This document shows positions 42,048 through 49,065 of a stretch of DNA of 50,132 nucleotides, one piece after another. The notes beneath the pieces are model-generated. The model saw nothing but the letters and a program-made list of their open reading frames with translations. It was not told where the DNA came from and did no database searches. Location: positions 1 through 50,132 of the forward strand of contig JAINCN010000011.1 of NCBI GenBank assembly GCA_036574075.1, in the 5' to 3' direction. How positions within the stretch are numbered: position 1 is the first letter of the stretch; every line of letters starts with the position of its first letter. Origin of the DNA: Deltaproteobacteria bacterium (GTDB lineage: Bacteria > Desulfobacterota > Dissulfuribacteria > Dissulfuribacterales > UBA5754). Made by a program: the position numbers and the translations under genes.

Positions 42048-44015
42048 ATGACCGAGTTAGGCGCCTCATCTACACATTGGGTAAGCCTTTCTGAAGGGGA
42101 ACGAGTGGAGATCATGCATGGTACCCCTGTCAGGGAGGTGCTTTCCCCAAGGCTGAGCAAGCGCCAGGCCCGTGAGCTTATACTCGCCCGTATGGACGGC
42201 AGGCTCGTAGATCTGACCCATCCGGTGGAACAGGACTGCTCCCTGGAGCCGGTCTTTTCAGGAGATCCGGATACCATCGAGATCATCCGTCATTCGACTG
42301 CCCATGTGATGGCCCAGGCGGTCAAGGAGCTTTTTCCTGGCGCGAAGGTGGCCATAGGTCCTGCCATCGAAAACGGTTTCTACTACGATTTCGATTACGA
42401 GCGCCCTTTTACCCCGGAAGATCTTGCCCGGATCGAGGAAAGGATGAGAGAGATCGCCAAGGCGGCGTATCCCATCTCACGTGAGGTGCTCGGCATCCAA
42501 AAGGCACGAGAGATCTTTGCCTCCCGCGGGGAGATTTACAAGATCGAGCTCATTGACGAGCTTTCCAGGGCGGGGGAGACGGAGGTCACCCTGTACAGAC
42601 AGTCAGGTTTTCTCGATCTTTGCCGGGGCCCTCATGTCCCGGACACGGGAAGGCTCGGGGCATTCAAGCTCACTGGCGTGGCCGGGGCATATTGGCGGGG
42701 GGATGAGCGCAACCCCATGCTCCAGCGGATTTACGGGGCCTCCTTCCTGGACAAGAAGGAGCTTGCCGCCTATCTCGAGCGCATCGAGGAGGCCAAGAGG
42801 CGTGATCACCGAAGGATCGGCAAGGATCTCGACCTCTTTTCCATCCAGGAGGAGATCGGCCCGGGTCTCATCCTCTGGCATCCGAAGGGGGCTATGCTCC
42901 GGCGGGTCATCGAAGATTTCTGGAAGGATGAGCACATACGGCGCGGCTACGATCTCCTTTACACACCCCACATAGCCAAGCGCGACCTGTGGAAGACGAG
43001 CGGCCACCTCGATTTCTATTCGGAGAGCATGTACGCCCCCATGATGATCGACGAGGTGAGCTATCAGATCAAGCCCATGAATTGCCCTTTTCACATCGCG
43101 GTGTACAACTCCCGCCGCAGGAGTTACCGGGAGCTTCCGCTTCGATGGTGCGAACTCGGGACCGTTTATCGCTACGAAAGGACTGGGACGCTCCATGGTC
43201 TTATGCGTGTGAGGGGGTTTACCCAGGATGACGCCCACGTCTTCTGCCGGCCGGATCAGCTGGATACCATGATCCACGAGATCCTCGATCTCACCCTCTT
43301 TGTCCTCAGGGTCTTTGGCTTTGACCGTTACGATATCTATCTTTCCACGCGACCCGAGCGCTTCGTGGGGACCGAGGAGAACTGGGAGCGGGCGACTGCC
43401 GCCTTGGAAGGTGCGCTCAAGGCCGAGGGCCTTGCCTATGAGATCGACCCGGGCGAGGGGGTCTTCTATGGGCCCAAGATCGACATCAAGATCCGGGACT
43501 GTCTGGACCGTTCCTGGCAGTGTTCTACCATCCAAGTGGATTTCAACCTGCCCGAGAGGTTCGAAGTGAACTATATCGGGCAAGACGGCCACCCACGCCA
43601 GGCCATCATGATCCACCGTGCCCTCATGGGTTCCCTCGAACGATTCGTGGGCGTCCTCATCGAGCATTATGCAGGGGCCTTTCCTTTCTGGCTCGCCCCG
43701 GTCCAGGCCGTTGTCCTGACTGTGACCGACCGTCAGGACGCGTGGGCCGTGGAGATACGGGAGAGACTCAAGGCCGCTGGATTTCGGGTCGAAGCGGATC
43801 TCAGGAACGAAAAACTGGGGAAGAAGATCCGCGAGGCCCAGTTGGCCAAGATTCCGTACATGCTTGTGGTCGGAGACGAGGAGATGCGTGAGGGCAGGCT
43901 GAATCCGCGCTCCCGCAGCGGAGATGTGATAGGATCCATGACAGTGGAGGAATGTATCCAGCTCTTTACGCGTGAATCCATGCAATCAATGGGACAGGGA
44001 AGGAGGCCGGCCTAA
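42048..44015 (+). CDS. thrS: Threonyl-tRNA synthetase
   Basis: A class II synthetase of 655 residues. It has an N-terminal TGS domain (about 20-75), the editing domain with RHSTAHVMAQAV near 84-95, and the catalytic core. The core includes the zinc-binding Cys in KPMNCPFH near 342-349, RYERTGTLHGLMRVRGFTQD near 373-392, and VDFNLPERFEVNYIGQDG near 497-514. The C-terminal anticodon-binding domain follows. The start is uncertain: ATG 42048 is given, ATG 42039 is in frame nearby, and both have GGAG-type sequence very close. It leads the classical thrS-infC-rpmI-rplT-pheS-pheT order. Confidence 0.93.
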   Translation: MTELGASSTHWVSLSEGERVEIMHGTPVREVLSPRLSKRQARELILARMDGRLVDLTHPVEQDCSLEPVFSGDPDTIEIIRHSTAHVMAQAVKELFPGAKVAIGPAIENGFYYDFDYERPFTPEDLARIEERMREIAKAAYPISREVLGIQKAREIFASRGEIYKIELIDELSRAGETEVTLYRQSGFLDLCRGPHVPDTGRLGAFKLTGVAGAYWRGDERNPMLQRIYGASFLDKKELAAYLERIEEAKRRDHRRIGKDLDLFSIQEEIGPGLILWHPKGAMLRRVIEDFWKDEHIRRGYDLLYTPHIAKRDLWKTSGHLDFYSESMYAPMMIDEVSYQIKPMNCPFHIAVYNSRRRSYRELPLRWCELGTVYRYERTGTLHGLMRVRGFTQDDAHVFCRPDQLDTMIHEILDLTLFVLRVFGFDRYDIYLSTRPERFVGTEENWERATAALEGALKAEGLAYEIDPGEGVFYGPKIDIKIRDCLDRSWQCSTIQVDFNLPERFEVNYIGQDGHPRQAIMIHRALMGSLERFVGVLIEHYAGAFPFWLAPVQAVVLTVTDRQDAWAVEIRERLKAAGFRVEADLRNEKLGKKIREAQLAKIPYMLVVGDEEMREGRLNPRSRSGDVIGSMTVEECIQLFTRESMQSMGQGRRPA

Positions 44016-44045
44016 GGGCCTGGTCCGGAACCAGGGAGGTGTAAT

Positions 44046-44561
44046 ATCGCAAAGGAATTGGAAGTTCGGGTGAATCAGCAGATTGACGCCCCACAGGTCA
44101 GGCTCATTGGCCAGGATGGGAAACAGCTTGGGATCATGTCTGTGCAGGAGGCGCTTCTTAGGGCCCAGGAAGAGGGTCTGGATCTCGTGGAGGTCGCGGC
44201 CCAGGCAAAGCCGCCGGTCTGCAAGATCATGAATTACGGCAAGTTCAAGTATGAACAGAGCAAAAGGGCACAGGAGGCCAAGAAAAAGCAGAGCTTCATC
44301 CAGGTCAAGGAGATAAAGCTCAGGCCGCAGACCGATGACCACGATCTCGATGTGAAGAAACGCCATATCCGTGCGTTCCTCAAGGAAGGGAACAAGGTCA
44401 AGCTGACCATCAGGTTTCGGGGAAGAGAGATCGTTCACAAGCACCTCGGTTTCGATGCGCTTCAAAGGCTCTTCGAAGACCTTGCGGATGTGGCGGTCAT
44501 AGAGGCAAGCCCTGCCCCTGAAGGGCGTACGCTGACCATGGTCATTGCGCCAAAAAAATAA
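44046..44561 (+). CDS. infC: Translation initiation factor IF-3, probable ATC start
   Basis: A 171-residue IF-3, which binds the 30S subunit and rejects non-canonical start codons. Conserved stretches are VRLIGQDGKQLGIM near 18-31, EVAAQAKPPVCKIMNYGKFK near 47-66, and the C-terminal KLTIRFRGREIVHKHLG. The start is set at ATC 44046 because GGGAGGTG (44034-44041) ends five bases before it and the reading IAKELEVRVNQQI aligns with other IF-3 N-termini. The next possible start, TTG 44058, has no properly spaced ribosome site. E. coli infC similarly starts with ATT and is autoregulated through it. Confidence 0.88.
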   Translation: MAKELEVRVNQQIDAPQVRLIGQDGKQLGIMSVQEALLRAQEEGLDLVEVAAQAKPPVCKIMNYGKFKYEQSKRAQEAKKKQSFIQVKEIKLRPQTDDHDLDVKKRHIRAFLKEGNKVKLTIRFRGREIVHKHLGFDALQRLFEDLADVAVIEASPAPEGRTLTMVIAPKK

Positions 44562-44735
44562 CCTGAATCCGTGAGATATGAATTCAACCTTTCGATTTTA
44601 CAGAATAAGCCGACGGCAGGGGTATTTGTGGAGTGAGGCGCCCATGGACGGGCGCCGTCGGCAAATCCGCCCCCATGGACGGGGGCTATTTGCCGCACGG
44701 AACAAATACCCCTGCCGTCGGCTCACGGATTCAGG
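44562..44735 (+). mobile_element. MITE-like element, copy 3, inserted between infC and rpmI
   Basis: CCTGAATCCGTGAG (44562-44575) and its inverse (44722-44735) are flanked by AATAA at 44557-44561 and 44736-44740; the left duplication contains the infC stop codon. Arms 44609-44629 and 44702-44722 form a perfect 21-bp stem. The enclosed core holds two hairpins, GGCGCCC-ATGGAC-GGGCGCC and GCCCCC-ATGGAC-GGGGGC, the latter nested in CGGCAAAT/ATTTGCCG. The core is identical to copy 2. The insertion leaves the rpmI ribosome site intact. Confidence 0.9.
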
Positions 44736-44771
44736 AATAAACTACCAAAAGATATTTCGAGGTGATCCGAC

Positions 44772-44969
44772 ATGCCAAAAATCAAGACCAAGCGGGCTGC
44801 CGCAAAGCGATTCACTGTCACAGGAACGGGCAAGTTCGTCGCCCAGCGTCCGGGAAAGAGACATCTACTCACCCACAAGTCCCGAAAGCGCAAGAGGAAT
44901 CTCAGAAGTGATTATGTCGTCTCGGACGCCGTGAAAAGGGCGATCAAACGCATGTTACCTAATCTTTAG
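44772..44969 (+). CDS. rpmI: 50S ribosomal protein L35
   Basis: The 65-residue basic protein reads [20 protein letters not shown], then [14 protein letters not shown] near 32-45, the standard L35 pattern. It is a small component of the large ribosomal subunit. A GAGGTGATC site precedes the ATG. A longer frame from 44578 starts in the mobile element and is out of frame with L35. rplT follows after 18 bases. In E. coli, L20 controls rpmI-rplT from a site involving upstream infC RNA; here the 174-base element lies between. Confidence 0.96.
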   Translation: MPKIKTKRAAAKRFTVTGTGKFVAQRPGKRHLLTHKSRKRKRNLRSDYVVSDAVKRAIKRMLPNL

Positions 44970-44987
44970 GATCAGAGAGAGAAGAAA

Positions 44988-45338
44988 ATGCCACGAGTAA
45001 AAAGGGGCTTTAAGGCCCGAAGAAGACGGAAAAAGATCCTGCACCTCGCCAAGGGTTACCGTGGTGCCAGGCATCGCAATTTCAAGCAGGCAAAAGAGAC
45101 CGTGGAGCGGGGGTTGTGTTTCGCCTACCGGGATCGCAGGACAAAAAAACGCAATTTCCGGGCGTTATGGATCGTCCGAATAAACGCAGCTTGCCGGGAA
45201 CACGGACTCTCCTACAGCAGGTTCATGGCCGGGCTTACGAAGGCAGGGGCCGCCCTCGACAGGAAGGTCCTCGCCTATATAGCGGTGACGGATCCTCGTG
45301 TCTTTGCCGCTTTGGCCGAAAAGGCCAAGGCCGCCTGA
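44988..45338 (+). CDS. rplT: 50S ribosomal protein L20
   Basis: The 116-residue protein starts [20 protein letters not shown] and has the conserved [17 protein letters not shown] and [20 protein letters not shown] stretches. L20 is essential for early 50S assembly and represses its own operon in E. coli and Bacillus by binding mRNA. The first 55 residues form the long basic tail that threads into 23S rRNA. Spacing to rpmI and pheS (13 bases) supports one operon. Confidence 0.97.
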   Translation: MPRVKRGFKARRRRKKILHLAKGYRGARHRNFKQAKETVERGLCFAYRDRRTKKRNFRALWIVRINAACREHGLSYSRFMAGLTKAGAALDRKVLAYIAVTDPRVFAALAEKAKAA

Positions 45339-45351
45339 TCCTGATCCGTTC

Positions 45352-46359
45352 ATGCTCGAACGGCTCGACGATCTCGATGCCCGGGCGCTGACTGAGATTT
45401 GCTCCGCTTCCTCCCATGAGGAACTGGAGGCCATCAGGATCCGTCTCCTCGGTAAAAAGGGGGAGGTGACCCTTGCCCTCAAGGCGGTAGGGACCCTCCC
45501 ACGGGAGGATCGTCCGCGTATCGGCCAGAGGGTCAACGAGATCAGGAACACCATCGAGGCCGCCATCGCCCGTAGGAAAGCCGAACTGCCCCGGTGCGAT
45601 GCCGGTCCTTTACCCGGGGTGGATCTCACCCTTCCAGGCCGGGGACGACCGGCTGGAAGGCTGCATCCCATAACGCGGACCATGGAGAGGATCTGCAGCA
45701 TCTTTCAGTCCATGGGATACACGATAGCCGAGGGGCCGGAGGTGGAACTCGATTATTACAATTTCGAGGCCCTCAATATCCCCCCCGATCACCCGGCTCG
45801 GGACATGCAGGACACCTTCTATGTGGATCAAGCAGTGCTTCTCCGGACCCATACCTCGCCCATTCAGGTGAGGACCATGGAGAAATATCCCCCGCCCCTT
45901 CGAATCGTGGCCCCGGGAAAGGTCTACAGGTGCGATTCGGACGTCACCCACACCCCCATGTTCCACCAGGTAGAAGGCCTCATGGTTGAAGATGACGTAT
46001 CCTTCGCGGATCTCAAGGGGACGCTTACCACGTTCATACACGAGATCTTCGGTCCGGAGACGGCGGTGCGCTTCCGCCCGAGTTTTTTCCCGTTCACCGA
46101 ACCGAGCGCAGAGGTGGACATCAGGTGCGTCATGTGCCGAGGAGATGGGTGCAGGGTGTGTTCCAATACTGGGTGGCTTGAGGTCCTTGGCGCCGGCATG
46201 GTGCATCCTGCTGTTTTCCGCCATGTCGGGTACGATCCGGAACACGTGACGGGCTTTGCCTTTGGCCTCGGGGTGGAAAGGATCGCCATGCTCACGTACG
46301 GGATCGACGATATCCGCCTTTTTTACGAAAATGATCTCAGATTCCTGAGGATGTTCTGA
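45352..46359 (+). CDS. pheS: Phenylalanyl-tRNA synthetase alpha subunit
   Basis: The 335-residue catalytic subunit has an N-terminal coiled-coil arm (about 1-85), then [19 protein letters not shown] near 102-120 and [17 protein letters not shown] near 125-141. The class II motifs follow: DTFYVD near 151-156 and [17 protein letters not shown] near 239-255. [17 protein letters not shown] near 257-273 carries four Cys that may bind zinc, as in many bacterial PheS proteins. [10 protein letters not shown] near 308-317 is motif 3. ATG 45352 lies 13 bases after rplT; the weak ribosome site suggests translational coupling. Confidence 0.96.
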   Translation: MLERLDDLDARALTEICSASSHEELEAIRIRLLGKKGEVTLALKAVGTLPREDRPRIGQRVNEIRNTIEAAIARRKAELPRCDAGPLPGVDLTLPGRGRPAGRLHPITRTMERICSIFQSMGYTIAEGPEVELDYYNFEALNIPPDHPARDMQDTFYVDQAVLLRTHTSPIQVRTMEKYPPPLRIVAPGKVYRCDSDVTHTPMFHQVEGLMVEDDVSFADLKGTLTTFIHEIFGPETAVRFRPSFFPFTEPSAEVDIRCVMCRGDGCRVCSNTGWLEVLGAGMVHPAVFRHVGYDPEHVTGFAFGLGVERIAMLTYGIDDIRLFYENDLRFLRMF

Positions 46360-46365
46360 GGCAAC

Positions 46366-48435
46366 ATGAAGATCCCTGTTTCGTGGTTGAAGGATTTCGT
46401 GACCTTTCACGGTTCTGTGGAGGAACTCGCCGAGACCCTCACCATGAACGGCCTTGAGGTGGAAGGTGTGGAGACCCTGGATGACGGCGACCAGGTCCTC
46501 GATGTCAGCATCACGCCGAACCGGGCCGACTGTCTGAGCATCCTCGGGGTGTCTCGGGAGGTCGCTGCAATCACCGGGCTTTCTCTTTCCATCCCCTGGA
46601 AAAACGGGCTGAAAACTGCTTCTGCGGCCTCGGGAGTCCCTGTCTCCATCCATTCTCCAGAGCTCTGTCAGCGGTATATCGCCGCCCGAATCGACGGGGT
46701 GAGGGTGGGACCGTCCCCTGAGTGGCTCGTGCGGAGGCTCGGTGCCTGTGGGGTCAGGGCGGTGAACAACGTGGTGGACTGCACCAACTACGTACTCCTG
46801 GAGCTGGGTCAGCCACTGCACGCCTTTGATCTCGACCTCCTCCGCGGTCCCGAGATCAGGGTCCGCACCGCGCATCCCGGAGAGCGCATAAAGACCCTCG
46901 ACGGCCGGGACCGGTCCCTTGACCCGTCCATGCTCGTGATTGCCGACGCCTCCAGTGCGGTTGCGATAGCCGGAATCATGGGAGGTGCCGAGTCTGAGGT
47001 CTCGGTCTCGACCCGCTCGGTCCTCATCGAGGGCGCCTGGTTTACGCCGTTTCAGGTAAGGAGGACGGCCAAGGCCCTGAAACTTTCGACAGAGGCCTCC
47101 TACAGGTTTGAGCGGGGTGTGGACCCGCGCGGCGTTCTTCGTGCGGTCGCCCGAGCGGTGGATCTCATTTGCGAGATCGCAGGCGGGTCCTTTGTTTCTC
47201 TCTCTGACGCCCAGCCTGTACCTTTTGAGAAGAGGTCCCTTTCCGTAAGACCTGCCCGTGCCAACAGGATCATCGGTACCGAACTTTCCGCCCGGGACAT
47301 GGAGGAGATCCTGGTGAGGATCGGTTTTGAAGTAACCGAGCGTGGCGAGGAAAGGATTTCTGGCCACGTTCCTTCCCATCGCCTCGATATCACCGAGGAG
47401 ATAGATCTTATTGAGGAGATCGCCCGCCTTCATGGGTACGGATCCATCCCAGTGCGGGTGCCTAAAGGGGTGCTTGCTGTCTCAGGCCCTCGCCCGTCCG
47501 ATCTGCCCTCACGCATTCGGGCATCCCTCACCTCGCAGGGGATGGACGAGATCATCTCCTACAGCTTCTGCTCTCCTCGCGATATAGATGCCCTCGGTCT
47601 TTCAAAAGGGTCACCGCTCACAAAGGCCGTCCGCATCCAGAATCCTCTGAGTGACGATCAGGGTCTTATGAGGACGACCCTCATGGCGTCCCTCCTCAAT
47701 GCCGTGGCCTTTAACGGAAAGAGGCGGAATCTCGACCTGCGTCTTTTCGAGATCGGCGCGGTTTACGAGGCTGGAGAACAAGGAAAGCTCCCCCGTGAAG
47801 AAAAGCGGGTCGCAGGGATCTGGACAGGGGCGAGACATCCCGACTCCTGGGGCTGGCCCAGGGAAGGTGCGGATGTCTATGATATCAAGGGGGTGGTGGA
47901 GGTCCTCCTCGAGGCCATAGGCATCGGTCCATGGTCTGTCCGGGAGGGCACGCCCGCCCATCCCTTTTATGCGCCAGGCCTTGGTGCGCGGATCGTTCTC
48001 GATGGGGATCTGACCATCGGGACCTTCGGCGAGATAGATCCCGGGGTCCTTGCCCGTTTTGACATATCGGCAAGGGTCTATGCCTTTGATATCTCCATCG
48101 ATGCGCTTGAAAAGGCCCCCAGGATACAGCCGCAGTTCCGCCACCTTCCCCGGTTTCCATTCGTGGAAAGGGATGTGGCCGTCATCCTTTCTCAGTCTGT
48201 CCGGGCCGAGGACGTCCTCGACAGGCTCCGCAAGGCCCAACCTTCTGTGCTCGAGTCCGTCACCATCTTCGATATGTATCAGGGCAAGGCCATTCCCAAG
48301 GGGAAGAAGAGTCTCGGGCTCCGGTTCCGGTACCGCGCCCAGGATCGCACCCTCACTGAAGACGAGGTTAACGGCATCCACTCCTCCCTGGTCTCGAACC
48401 TGCTCTCGTCCTTTGAAGGTGTGCTCAGGCAGTGA
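46366..48435 (+). CDS. pheT: Phenylalanyl-tRNA synthetase beta subunit lacking the internal EMAP-like domain
   Basis: The 689-residue beta subunit starts MKIPVSWLKDFVTFHGSVEE. It passes from TMNGLEVEGVETLDDG (about 26-41) straight to VLDVSITPNRADC (about 45-57). In E. coli PheT (795 residues) about 100 residues of EMAP/OB-type tRNA-binding domain separate these. The other parts are present: B3/B4 editing region (AVNNVVDCTNYVL near 130), B5, the catalytic-like domain, and the C-terminal FDX-ACB anticodon-binding domain (FPFVERDVAVIL near 596). The frame is intact and codon use is ordinary, so this looks like a clean domain loss. The IHF gene follows with a one-base overlap. Confidence 0.93.
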   Translation: MKIPVSWLKDFVTFHGSVEELAETLTMNGLEVEGVETLDDGDQVLDVSITPNRADCLSILGVSREVAAITGLSLSIPWKNGLKTASAASGVPVSIHSPELCQRYIAARIDGVRVGPSPEWLVRRLGACGVRAVNNVVDCTNYVLLELGQPLHAFDLDLLRGPEIRVRTAHPGERIKTLDGRDRSLDPSMLVIADASSAVAIAGIMGGAESEVSVSTRSVLIEGAWFTPFQVRRTAKALKLSTEASYRFERGVDPRGVLRAVARAVDLICEIAGGSFVSLSDAQPVPFEKRSLSVRPARANRIIGTELSARDMEEILVRIGFEVTERGEERISGHVPSHRLDITEEIDLIEEIARLHGYGSIPVRVPKGVLAVSGPRPSDLPSRIRASLTSQGMDEIISYSFCSPRDIDALGLSKGSPLTKAVRIQNPLSDDQGLMRTTLMASLLNAVAFNGKRRNLDLRLFEIGAVYEAGEQGKLPREEKRVAGIWTGARHPDSWGWPREGADVYDIKGVVEVLLEAIGIGPWSVREGTPAHPFYAPGLGARIVLDGDLTIGTFGEIDPGVLARFDISARVYAFDISIDALEKAPRIQPQFRHLPRFPFVERDVAVILSQSVRAEDVLDRLRKAQPSVLESVTIFDMYQGKAIPKGKKSLGLRFRYRAQDRTLTEDEVNGIHSSLVSNLLSSFEGVLRQ

Positions 48436-48773
48436 TGGCGACCCTTACGAAAAAGGACATCGCCACGCACGTCAGCGACAGGATGGGGTTTTCCCGGCGG
48501 GTCTGTCTCTTGCTTGTGGACAGGATATTTCGCCACGTGAGAGATGCCCTCCTTACGGGTGCGGAGGTGAAGATCGTCCGTTTCGGGACCTTTTCCCCGG
48601 TCTTGAAGCGGGAGCGAAGGGGGGTGAGTCCTGTTACTGGCGCTCCCATTGTCATACCTGCCCGAAAGACCGTTGTTTTCCGGCCAAGCCGCATCCTCAA
48701 GGATTGTCTCCATGGAAAGGCCAGCGAAGAAATACTACAGGATCGGGGAGGTCAGCAGACTGACCGGGGTTGA
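48435..48773 (+). CDS. IHF/HU-family DNA-binding protein downstream of pheT
   Basis: A 112-residue HU-fold protein. The start MATLTKKDIATHVSDRMGFS, VRFGTFSPVLKRERRG near 48-63 and RKTVVFRPSRIL near 75-86 follow the IHF/HU plan, but the beta-arm tip reads VSPVTG instead of the usual RNPxTG. Position after pheT is that of ihfA in E. coli. It ends with a tail of about 20 residues overlapping the MerR gene by 62 bases. ATG 48435 overlaps the pheT stop by one base; GTG 48432 is the alternative. Confidence 0.8.
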   Translation: MATLTKKDIATHVSDRMGFSRRVCLLLVDRIFRHVRDALLTGAEVKIVRFGTFSPVLKRERRGVSPVTGAPIVIPARKTVVFRPSRILKDCLHGKASEEILQDRGGQQTDRG

Positions 48774-49065
48774 GCCCCATATCCTCCGGTACTGGGAGAG
48801 CGAGCTTCACATACGGCCGCAACGCGTGGCGCGGCAGAGACTTTACCGTGAAGAGGATATCAACCTCATACTGCGTGTAAAGGAGCTCCTTTACGAACAA
48901 GGCTATACCATCGCTGGTGCAAAGCGTCTTCTCGAAGGAGAAACTGCCTCAAGACAGGAAAAGATCTTTGCCAAATCCGTTACTACCCCCCGAAGTGACA
49001 CGGAGCTGTTGCAGCTCATCAAAAAGGAGCTTGCCGCCATAAGGGATATGCTTGTAAAGCCATGA
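48712..49065 (+). CDS. MerR-family transcriptional regulator
   Basis: A 117-residue regulator with an N-terminal MerR winged helix (YYRIGEVSRLTGVEPHILRY near 8-27, QRLYREEDINLILRVKELL near 42-60, and EQGYTIAGAKRLL near 62-74). Only a short helical tail follows, with no effector-binding Cys, so the inducer is unknown. Small MerR proteins of this kind often follow ihfA in deltaproteobacteria. The gene begins inside the IHF gene in another frame. Its stop overlaps the pheA start (ATGA). Confidence 0.87.
   Translation: MERPAKKYYRIGEVSRLTGVEPHILRYWESELHIRPQRVARQRLYREEDINLILRVKELLYEQGYTIAGAKRLLEGETASRQEKIFAKSVTTPRSDTELLQLIKKELAAIRDMLVKP

Noticed and set aside
42603-43985. 460-codon minus-strand open frame inside thrS
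   Set aside because: It is a shadow of thrS, whose synthetase motifs are unambiguous.
45610-47433. 607-codon minus-strand open frame across pheS and pheT
   Set aside because: Both plus-strand genes are certain from motifs; the minus frame is rich in Arg, Gly and His with no recognisable domain.
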